This document shows, in pieces, positions 31,779 to 41,800 of a DNA stretch of 64,000 nucleotides; the stretch's first letter is position 1, and the number at the start of each line of letters is the position of its first letter. The notes beneath the pieces are model-generated. The model made no database searches. It was not told where the DNA came from and was given only the letters and a program-made list of their open reading frames with translations. The position numbers and the translations under genes were made by a program. Source of the DNA: Malachius bipustulatus (Eukaryota > Arthropoda > Insecta > Coleoptera > Melyridae); contig OU342638.1 in assembly GCA_910589415.1 (NCBI GenBank), positions 36,801,579 through 36,865,578 of the forward strand, written 5' to 3'.

Positions 31779-32100
31779 GAAACTTTGGAAGAACTGGATC
31801 AAGATCAACAGTAAATCGGTAAGTTTGAGAAGCGGTTTTCAGTAAGGAAAAATGGACCATTGCTCCGAGATTGCCATATAGAAAATTGCATAATTATTCA
31901 AGCAGTGTGTGGAAGTCCATGGACCTAAACCAATTAAAACCTTTTTGGAGGGGGGGCTTATAACAAGGATGGGTAACTATACCTCAAGTATCCAACAAAA
32001 GAAGTACATTCTTGAAGAATTATCTCTTCAGGGAAAGTTGATATTAGCCGAGGTATTTTTAAGAATGGCCAAGATGATGAAGAGGAAGATAATTGTGTAA
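31779..32100 (+). pseudogene. Decayed RpL22 exon 3, copy 3
   Basis: It starts after an acceptor (TTTTACAG) with GAAGAACTGGATCAAGATCAACAGTAAA, homologous to RpL22 exon 3. It then diverges, and recovers similarity at TACCTCAAGTATCCAACAAAAGAAGTAC and at the acidic end (AAGATGATGAAGAGGAAGATAA). Frames are shifted and stops are present, so it does not encode eL22. A donor-like TCG/GTAAGT lies at 31819. Confidence 0.75.
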
Positions 32101-32576
32101 ATACGTTGTAATTTATTAATAAAAGATTTTCCTTAATTTTTTAATTAGTGTCTAATTTTGTTCCCCTCTCCATTCATGAAATAACTGTTCAGTTGTTTTG
32201 TTAAATTTTAATGTTTAACTGAAATTTGTCGCAATTCACATATGCATTTTTATAAAATTAATTACCTAATCAATTATTCTGATTAATATAATATAAACTG
32301 ACCTTACCATTTTTTGTTTAATTATCTTTGATCATTTTAAGGTCATAAATATAATGGCGTTAATATTATTAAATTAAAACTCCAAGGGCGCCTTTGAAGC
32401 CAAAAGAAACAACCTTTTTGTTTTTTCGGAACTCTCAAATAAATTGTTGCTAATGTAAAGAAGACCCTTATATTATCTTCAGTCTCTCATTTCCATGGCC
32501 TACTGTCCCTCTATTTATTTGTTGCTCACTCTTTAAAATCAGAGTATGCCATGACAAGGATTAAGATACCTAACCT

Positions 32577-32971
32577 AAAGTCCGTTTCAGCGAAACTTGT
32601 GCAAAAGTCATAAACCCGTCACAGGTAATCCCAGCCTGTCGTGGTCACACAATAGAAGAACTATTTACTTTTCTGACGTAAAATTTTGAAGAAAAGGTAA
32701 GTCGCAATGCAGATGTTTATGAAGAACAAGGAGAGGAATATATTCAGGCCTTTTAGCAAACAACCAGTAACATGGCATATTTTAGATTATAGGGGTAAAC
32801 CAGAAATCCAAAACATTTGTTATAGCCAGGTACACCAAATATTAAGTGTATTTATAGCAAAATGCACTTTTGTAAGTAGGCATGTTTAGGACCACTGTAC
32901 TACTTTAGGCGGAACTTCAAAACTGATTACATTATTATGGCTTTTGCACAAGTTTCGCTGAAACAGACTTT
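32577..32971. mobile_element. Inverted-repeat element (MITE), 37-bp ends
   Basis: The left end AAAGTCCGTTTCAGCGAAAC (on to about 32613) and the right end near 32935-32971 are inverted copies over about 37 bases with two mismatches. The flanks read ccTA...TAcc, which fits a TA duplication of Tc1/mariner type. There is no transposase; the length is about 395 bp. Confidence 0.85.
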
Positions 32972-33316
32972 ACCTATATTGTCTTATTTTATTACTATTC
33001 ATGTTTTTTTTGTTGCCCCTCCCCCCCCCCTTGTCAGCATATCTCATTTTAGGGGCAAAAATTAAATTTCCTAGCGATTTTTCATTTATAAAAAAGGTCA
33101 GGTATAGTAACATCAGGAAAGCAACAAAACGGCAATAAAAATCGATTTTGAGAGTGCAATTAAAGTACGGACCTGGCAGATGCGATGATTAAATACGTCT
33201 AGCCTGGGATGTAACCACTTGAGGGCAATGCCAAGCGCTTCGAAACGTATACAGTCACGTACTTGCATTATATCCGCTTTTTCATATCGTGAAAAGACCA
33301 CAGGAATGGATTACGA

Positions 33317-33540
33317 TTTTTGGAATATAAATGCAAAATTCAAAATAAAAATCGTGCTACTGTTAATCTCGAAGATATTCCTTGCCATTAAAATGAAGAA
33401 AAAAATAGAAATTCGACCGTAGTGCCAAAGAGGCCTTAGTGGTGACCTTGATATTAGTTTGCAATGGCTGTTTTTAGCTTCTTACCCACCCAGCACCTCT
33501 ATTTCGCTCCTCGGTCCCGAAAAAATTTATGAAACTTAAT
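33317..33540 (+). repeat. Partial copy of the 48.4-49.0 kb element
   Basis: From TTTTTGGAATATAAATGCAAAATTC through CCCGAAAAAATT this is nearly identical to 48760-48985, in the same orientation. The terminal inverted repeats of the full element are missing here. Confidence 0.85.
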
Positions 33541-33648
33541 GACTAATATCTGGTTTAACAATATAAATATATAAAAACAAGATTGCCTTGAAATACAGGC
33601 TCGTTAATATTTAATGCTACGTTAATTATTATCATTCTAAGTTACAAG

Positions 33649-34629
33649 TTATTTAAAAAAATCTTCCACTTCCTCCAATTCACGTTCCCTCGCTTGCTGA
33701 TGTGCCCAGCGATCCTCTGCCAATTTATCGCTAAGCGACCACTTGTAGTGGTTAATCCTAGCCCCGCACGCCTCGCATTTCTTATTACCGAAAGGGGGCA
33801 GCTTCATAAAATCAAACAAGCACCCCTGATGGAACAAATGCCCGCAGTAGACCCTCTCGATGTGGCTCAACGAATTCTCGTCGACTTCCACCAGAGCTGG
33901 ATCGTCCGGGAAGCAATCCTTATGGCAGAACTGGCATTTTTCTCCCGGCAGTGACTTGATGCAATCGATCACGTACTGAAGCGATTTTTGCAGGGACGGT
34001 TTCGGCTGGAACTGGACAGGTTTAGTATGCTTCTTCCGCAACGGTGGTTCGACGCATTGCCTGGCGATTTCGCTCGATTGAGCCACGACGTGTCGATAAA
34101 TCGCCTGAGGGAAATTCGTTTCGGTCTCAGTAATCCTTACAGAGGACTTGGGGTAATCGTTCGGGACCACCACTCGACATTTAAAGTAGTACCTCTTATT
34201 AAACGCTCGAAGAATTATGCTAGAAGTCTTCTGTTTCAACCGCAGCTCGTCTTCTTGCGACCGAGAGCTCAGCTTCTCCCTGAGCTGACTGATCTCGTCG
34301 TAGCAGCAAGAGAGGGGGTTCTCGAGGATGAAGCGATGCAGGAATTTCAAGACCGGCAGGACTTGCGCTTTGTTTGTGTTTTTCTTGTTGTCCTGCTCGC
34401 AGGCTTCGGTGAGACGTTGCAGGAGGGTCTCGGAGATGGTCTTACTTTTCAGTTCCAGGAGTAGCGGCTTGCTGGGGTATTCGTCGGGGAACTGGATGCA
34501 GGCGGTTATCACCTTGAAGTCCGTGATCCTTATTTCTGCTCGGACCATTGTTTGGACGCAGGAGATGAGTCTGCAGTTCGGGAGAGCGACCTTTTTAACT
34601 TGTGAGAGCTCATCGTCGATAAATCCCAT
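33649..34629 (-). CDS. RWD-domain and RING-type zinc-finger protein
   Basis: An intronless frame of 326 residues. Residues 10-110 resemble an RWD fold, with the typical FPDEYPSKPLLLEL segment. A second FKCRVVVPNDYPKSSVRI segment (about 150-170) suggests another RWD-like unit. The C-terminal zinc finger (about 230-300) has CQFCHKDC, then CGHLFHQGC and CEACGARI, a C3HC-type arrangement expected of an E3 ubiquitin ligase. It ends in a charged helix (ARERELEEVEDFFK). I do not recognise a named orthologue with certainty; RWD-RING E3 ligases such as RNF25 share the layout. The start at 34629 is the first in-frame Met and fits the start of the domain. Confidence 0.8.
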   Translation of the reverse strand: MGFIDDELSQVKKVALPNCRLISCVQTMVRAEIRITDFKVITACIQFPDEYPSKPLLLELKSKTISETLLQRLTEACEQDNKKNTNKAQVLPVLKFLHRFILENPLSCCYDEISQLREKLSSRSQEDELRLKQKTSSIILRAFNKRYYFKCRVVVPNDYPKSSVRITETETNFPQAIYRHVVAQSSEIARQCVEPPLRKKHTKPVQFQPKPSLQKSLQYVIDCIKSLPGEKCQFCHKDCFPDDPALVEVDENSLSHIERVYCGHLFHQGCLFDFMKLPPFGNKKCEACGARINHYKWSLSDKLAEDRWAHQQARERELEEVEDFFK

Positions 34630-34639
34630 GAAAATTTTT

Positions 34640-35490
34640 TGAAGATTTGTAAGATGGCTTCCCTACTGTAGGTAAATAGACTGGCACCAGTTACCTTGGT
34701 TGGTCAAGTTATTGAACGATGGTTACAGCGCTGGAGCGGGTAGGCTGGTTATTTTTAAAATTAAAAGAATTTTCGTCTTTTCAAGTGCTACAACATATTT
34801 ACAAATACAATAATTCTTTTATCTCGCATCGCAATTCGTAAACAACAGAACCAGAGCCTGAGAGCCTTAAGTTGGGTTAATGGTTTAATCATACATTAGA
34901 TAATAATACGTGCAGCTCTCCGCTATTTACATGTAATAAAAGTGAAGTATGAAAAAGGAGCGCCATCTACACGCCTCGATCGCTAACTACACAAGACACC
35001 GGATATGAAAAGCACGGATGTAATATAAATTATTTTCACAGACATAATAAAATTATCTAGAGTTTTTGGTGTATCAGGTAATGTTGGGGTTGACGCAGAG
35101 CGCAGAGCTAGGCAGGAGTACTTGAAAGAGTACTCGTAAATAAATTGAAATTCGAGTACGAAACTCAGAAAATGTACTCGTAAGTGTTTACTCATAAGTA
35201 CTTTGGCACAGACAGGTGTGTGGGTACGAGTAATACTCGTGAAAACACGTATATATAATTATTATACAAACATGTCAGTGCGCAGCCTATGACGTCAGGC
35301 TCGTGACACCTACATACAATACAGAAGCAGTAATAATAAGGTGAATTAGTGGTTTATTTCGATGTTTATTGCATTTTTGTTGAAATATTTTTAATTGGTA
35401 CCCGTATGCGTGCCACTGTTTAACCCACCAAGTTTCTTGTTTGCATAACTCGACTGGTTTCAAAGCAAATAAATAAGTCGTCAGTTTTTA
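34640..35490. other. Intergenic
   Basis: No gene recognised. Repeated GTACTCGTAA-type phrases occur between 35110 and 35240. Confidence 0.4.
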
Positions 35491-35497
35491 AGTAAAC

Positions 35498-36467
35498 CTA
35501 TTGTTGGAGTTGTTGAACTTTTTGGAAGCACGATAATCTAGACTCTGGAATCTTCAAAATACACGGATCTGGCAGTGACAATAGTCTTCTTCCCACCAAA
35601 AAGTGAGCTGGAGTAAGAGGATTTAAATTGTTGGGATCGTGAGAGAGGGGTGACAAAGGTCTGGAATTCATGATGGCCTCAATTTGTACGAGTAACGTAT
35701 ACATCTCTTAAAATGTCAGAGACGAAAAAAAGTCCTCCGAAGTGAGGTGATCCGGGGGGTATGAAGTGCCAATCGACTCCTTCGCCTGTCAGCCTCAACT
35801 CAACAATGCTGTCTTTATTTTTTAATACAAAAACCCTCAACTTGTCTAACTCGGTTTTTGCTCCCCTAAAATTTGTCCCGTTGTCCGAACACATATTGGA
35901 AGGCTTTCCCCTACGGGAAATAAATCTCTTTAAAGCCAAAATAAACGAATCAGTTGAGAAATCTGTAACAAGTTCAATATGAACTGCTTTGGTCACCATA
36001 CATATAAACAAGCAAATATAAGACTTTGAAACCCTACAACCACGCCCCTTCGTATCATTTAAATTCATTGGACCAGCATAGTCCACCCAAGTATTTTGAA
36101 AAGGGTAAGAAGGATTAATTCTGCAAGCTGGCAAATTACCCATTATTGGGGTTATTATTTTTGGCGCAACACGAAAACACCTCACACATTCGTGAACCAC
36201 TCTTTTTGTCGTATATCTTCCCGAAATTGCCCAAAATCGCTCTCGCACAGATGTTAATAGGTGTAGCGGACCAGCATGCAACAAACGCAAATGTTCCCTT
36301 GTAAATATTAATTTCGTTAACCAATTTTTTGCCGGTAACAGAATTGGATGATGTTTATCCATATCAAATTCAGAATTCACCAACCTCCCTCCAACGCGAA
36401 TCAAAACTTTTTCATCCAAGAAAGGGTTCAAATTTCGAATCGACGGAGCCACATTACATTGCTGCAA
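35498..36467 (-). mobile_element. BEL/Pao retrotransposon remnant (pol, integrase part)
   Basis: Two minus-strand pieces, 36467-35679 and 35704-35498, belong to one BEL/Pao pol gene. The first holds a zinc-binding region (HAGPLHLL...VHECVRCF) and an integrase core (D in VDYAGPM and D in CSDNGTNF). The second holds the C-terminal IEAIMNSRPLSPLS and PLTPAHFLVGR. Between them, after the HFGG motif, a deletion and frame change remove the segment that should carry the last catalytic residue. No LTRs or upstream domains are present, so it is an old, dead fragment. Confidence 0.88.
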
Positions 36468-36931
36468 TGTTCTGTTGAAACAGTTTTTTCAGCAAAGCAT
36501 CTCGTTTGTACATATTTAACCAAAACCATGCATTAAGGAATTATTTAGGTCTTCCGATGACAATAGGCCAATACATCTATCTTGTCTTGGCTTTACGCAA
36601 TTATTCGCAACACTTAACACGTTTTGTAATTAGAATTAGAATAAACTACTAGTCAAAAAGTTTATAAATCATAAGCAAAGTAAACGTCAGATTGACGTTT
36701 CGTTCAATTAAATTGACATTTCAAATCAACGCTAGTTAGATATCTAGCCGCTTGGGCGACAGTAACTTCCGGTGACAATTTTCAGTGGAAGCTGCACGTA
36801 TTATTATCTAGTGTATTTGGTTTAATGTTTGTGAATCTTCTTTTTCCTAAAAGAGTTGTCGAGGGTTTGTTGGCCTTACCTAGTCGCTACTTGGCCAATA
36901 CAACCTTATCTCGTCAAAAAGTTGAAGTAAA

Positions 36932-37440
36932 AAGGCCGCCCCTTCACATTCGACGTAAACGTAAGCCAGACGAGAACGTAACCACAAGAAGATTCAGTGC
37001 TATGTTATCTTATGACTGGTGCTACATAAGAAAAAACTTATCTTTACGGTTACGTAACGTACTATGACCGCCGCAATCCTATTACGTAAAGTTGAAATCT
37101 TTCAATATTATGGTTACGTTTACGGAAAATAAATTGATATCCCCCAACTGCGCATACTCCTTCGACTCTCTAACCTAAATTCTTATTTGCGTTGGTAGAA
37201 ATTTTTGGGAAAGATGTAGGTTGACAATAAACTAATCGTCTAACATCGTTAATTATTATGTTAATTATTACAATTATTTATGTTTTGTTGTCTTCTATTT
37301 GTTTCTTTTTTTTTTTTCAAAAATATGGTCTTCTGCTTGGTAATGTCAAATTAACGTTTATGTTCAATGTGGACAGGGAGGTTAATATTACGACTTTCGT
37401 TGCGTTTGCGTTTACGTTTACGTCGAATGTGAAGGGCCTT
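36932..37440. mobile_element. Inverted-repeat element (MITE) A
   Basis: The left end AAGGCCGCCCCTTCACATTC (continuing CGACGTAAACGTAA) and the right end CGTTTACGTCGAATGTGAAG (continuing GGCCTT) are inverted copies over about 30 bases with a two-base gap. About 509 bp; no transposase. No clear target duplication seen. Confidence 0.75.
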
Positions 37441-37457
37441 ATTTAGCTTCTTCTGAA

Positions 37458-38031
37458 TAGGGAACCTGCATTACCGACACTGACGCTTACTAGGGTAGCG
37501 CATTCACTCGTTGACGTTTAGTTAACACGGTTATGTTTGAACAGCCGGATGTCATGTTTTTGGAACATTTGGTCACAGGCGTAGGTATCAAGAGAAAAAA
37601 GCTAAGTTTGAATAATTAAACAAAATAATAACAGGAATAGAAATCCAGGAATCCTCTTTCAGTGGGTATTAAAAATAACGAAGCTGTAGTCATTAGTATT
37701 GTGTATAATTTTTAACTCGATATTTAACGTAGTTACTGAGAAAAAGCGTCTTGGTAGATACACGAACGAGACAGAGTGTTATCTTAGTACCCCTATAAGA
37801 CCTTCCCATACTGATCCTTAAAAATAAGATTCATCAAAATGTAATAACCTACTTGTCAAACTTTCAGGAAAAATACGCGGACTTAATAACAAATAATGTG
37901 AATTTTTAGACAGTTGTATACGTTTATGGAAAATCTGACGTTTTTGAGTTAAATTTGACATTCCCAACTTTTTGTGAGAATGAGAATGCGCTACGCTAGT
38001 AAGCGTCAGTGTCGGTAATACAGGTTCCCTA
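37458..38031. mobile_element. Inverted-repeat element (MITE) B, 48-bp ends
   Basis: The ends are TAGGGAACCTGCATTACCGA (to about 37505) and, inverted, about 37983-38031, with two mismatches over about 48 bases. Both ends carry TA, fitting a TA target duplication of Tc1/mariner type. There is no transposase. It lies 18 bp beyond MITE A and about 770 bp before dia exon 1. Confidence 0.88.
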
Positions 38032-38801
38032 CTTTGGACTGAGTGAATGGACTTGAAATGTTGGACGAGGTTTTTCTTTATTTTCGTATTTCATCCTGAC
38101 ATTCAGCACATTTGTACACTGCTGCATCTTTGGAATGTGTCAGGTACTTAAGTAAAACTTATTAAAATTACTGGGAGATCTTCAAACGTCGAAATAAGCT
38201 ACTAAATCGCGACTTTATGTTATTATTACTGCCGAGTCGCATGTAGCTATCACTATCACCACACTGACGTCACAGGCTGCGCGCTGACATAGCTTGTTTA
38301 TAGAAACGCGCTCGTCATGACGCTAATAATGACTTTACCTACAAACGACAATTGATTTAATTGATTTGACAGAGACAGATTGCATGTTTATTGTTTGATT
38401 TTTGATTACCTGATTACCTACCTATTCAATTCATTTTCATTTATTCAACAAGTTTCAATTTATTCAGTTATGTTTTCTTGATAATAATTATTATAGTTAA
38501 TTTTATTATAATCTAAAATAGGAGTAATTAATCTCATGTAGTGTTTAAGTATATAATTCAAACAACTCAGGTGTGTATCTTTTGATTTTTCAACCCAAAT
38601 TTGAAGCCAATCAAACCGATCCTTGTTAATTAACCGATGAGCGATAATAATTATTGGAATAAAAAATTTGAGGTTATCTAATGTTTGATCCGTTACTTTT
38701 AATATTATTTATTCAGGAAGTGGTCTATTTTAAATATTCGTTGTCTTATTTCAGGTTCATCCCGATACATTCCAAACACATTCCCAGATTTAATAATTAA
38801 G

Positions 38802-41800
38802 ATGTCCTCGAGGAACGAAAAAACCAAGTCCGGCAGTTTTGTAAGTGGGATTTTTTTGATTATTTTTGGCCTGATTTCTCTTCATTAATAATTCACCCTG
38901 AGCGAGAGTAAAGTTAACTATTGTGCATAAAGAGAATGCAAGTTTAACAGAGCATGTTTCTGTGATCATTTAAACACTACTTACTTTTTATAATCCAGTC
39001 CAGGAGATTCAAAGATCAAAATGTGTGATTCATTCATTCTTGCAGTCCAGCTTAGTCTCATTGGTATTATAAAACTTTTAACAGGGTGTTAATAATTAAA
39101 GTGACAGTTGACACACCTGACATTTTGAATTGAGTGTCCTATAATTTGTCATTTTAAATGATGTCAAATTTAACACTTCGTTAAAAATTTTATAAGACCT
39201 TTTGCTCACACTTTTCGAGCTTGATGGTGTATCGGGTGTGCATGCTCCAGGTGTACAGGATCAAGGTAACATTATTGTAGAACTTATTTTGATTTTTGCT
39301 GTTATTAGTGCTGGTTAAGGTGGGAAAGGGGGAAGAAGCACGAATAGTCTTCAGCATATAAAATAATTGAAATCGATATCATTGAAGTTGTATCATAAAA
39401 CATGATATGTTTACATTATATTATTACAATATTTACATATTTGCATGCATATCGCTTCATATTTACCTTTCAGTAAATAATGTACAGTATTTCGGATCAC
39501 AAATAGCCGCTTCGCTTCATTTTAATCACAGAAACAATTCAATCGGGTTTTTCTTTACTCGAGGTGACTGTACATTCGCATTCGTTCAGGTACAGGTATA
39601 CAGGTAATAAAATACGCGCCTACTCTGCCTCTTATCTTATCGCGTCACATTTTATGAGGAATGTACGAATTCCTCCAGTTTCTCGATTATTATTTTAAAT
39701 TGTGGTGGTGCTGGTGATCCAGTTTTAAAGTTAAACTCCGTTCCGTTTTAAGCTTGAAATGGACAAGCAGAGCCATCAGAAAAAGACTGCAACTGTGAGG
39801 AACAGAGACAGATCGAAGACGACTATCGTGAGTAGTTTGTGTTTGTAAAGTAACAAGTAACGCTTCTTGTGTAGTTTTATCAGTTTGTCCTAATTCTCCG
39901 GTCGCTTAGTTAGTTAATCTTAGAAATGATATAACTGAGTCGTAGCTCTCATTCTTATCACTATCACTATAACATAAATTTGAGTTTATAAAATAGTAAC
40001 AGTAACAGTAACAGTTCTCGCTTGGAACTGTTATTGATCGATCGAATAATGTCTGGAGAATTCAGAGGAGCGGGTTGATTAATGATATTAATTTTGACTC
40101 GATTTGCTTCAAATTTCATATAAAAATAAAATGGCACCTAAGAGATATAAACAAAATAAACAATTCCAATCCAGCTGACTGTTACTGATAGTTACTTTGG
40201 TTGGGTACAAAAACAATTTCTCTCTAATTAGGGGGTAATTATAATTATTATAATTATGTTAGCAATTAAACAAAATTACTATTGAAATTATTTATTGAAA
40301 GTCCCTCTGGATTCCGTTATTGGATAACACCGCTACATTTCATAATTCATACACGCGCAATTGACTGCAGGCTACCGCGCTCTCTCGTTGCTGCTCGAGG
40401 CCTCGCTGCTCGCGCTGCCAATGCTGCAATGAATGCCCCGCTCGCCGTGGTTCTGCGACCCAGCGTCATCATTAGCTAAAAATAGCCAATGGCGGGGAAC
40501 CCCAGTCTAACAATTATAATAACGAGTCGTAAAACCCATTAGGTAACCAGGTACTAACACTAACTCTAGCATTAGATAAATATTTGTCTCTCTAATTAAT
40601 TTCGCAATTATGACTTCTCCCGTAATGGATGAGGCTATTTCGCTAATATTCTAATTATATTAATAAGGAACTTTCGCATTCCTGAAAGCTGAGAGAATTT
40701 TTCGCCCCCTGGCCCCCGTCCCTCGTCTCCGAATCATCACCAAGACCCAAGACCAAGACCACCGGTTCACCTTGCAGCGCGGTATAATAATGATGGTCAA
40801 TAATATAGTGATGGGTGACTTGATATTTATTTCTAGACTCTTTCCCTGTCTTGATGAACCATTAATACACTTTTATTAATAAATAATAATAATTAAAGAT
40901 GGAATAACAATAATAATAATAGTTGTTGAAGAGGATATTCCGATCGGATGTTGTCATTATTAGTAGCGTAATCGTTCCCGGTTCCGGTACCGGTTCCAGT
41001 GTTATAATCGTTACAAAATATCTTCTCCATATGTTTCTGTGTGTGTGTTGCTGTATATGAGTAAAAACAAGACAATATTTTGTTAGTTACATACTTGGTA
41101 TGATGTCATCAATATAATAGTCGTTTACAATCGGCAGCGGCGTGCCATATTTACTTATTTCTTTAATAATTGAAATAATTTGAAAAATATTTTTTACGTT
41201 TTCTATAAATTATTAGATATTATTACGACCTTCTCATTATTTTTTTAATAAAATTGAATTTTTTCACGATTTTAAGAGCTGTAGATGTAAATCAATCGAA
41301 CTGACTGAGTAGCCAGAGCGAGCGAGGCCAGGACACGTCTCTTCTATTAAAAAGGAAGATTTGTTAGTTTTTATGGAACTGGAATCTTTCGAGTTCTTAT
41401 TTTTTTTTGCAAATATGACTTGTCTACAGAAAAGCAATTACCTTTATTTCTTATCTGTTCTCTTTTTTGATGTTTTAAAAATAAAGGTGCTTTTACACAT
41501 TCAGGCTTACCCGCCGAGATTTACTGAAGTGTAATTTTTTATGCGGTTTTCTCTAATAGTATTTTTAAAGTAGCCTTTCGTCACATGGTCTTTTCTTACT
41601 GCATATTTTTATACGTTTTTGAAATCATAGTCTTTTTAATTAATCATTTGTGGCGAATTCAAAGGTAATTTTACACGTAGGTACTCATTTATAACGAATT
41701 TGAAGGTAATTTTTCTATAACTGATGAATTTAAAGGTAATTTTACACGTATTTTTCTTTTTTTTTCTAGTTAATAATATTTTATGACGCATTTAAAGGGG

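Noticed and set aside
35498..36467. Intact endogenous retroelement gene
   Set aside because: The integrase is broken after HFGG, no LTRs or other domains flank it, and the frame shifts between the two pieces.
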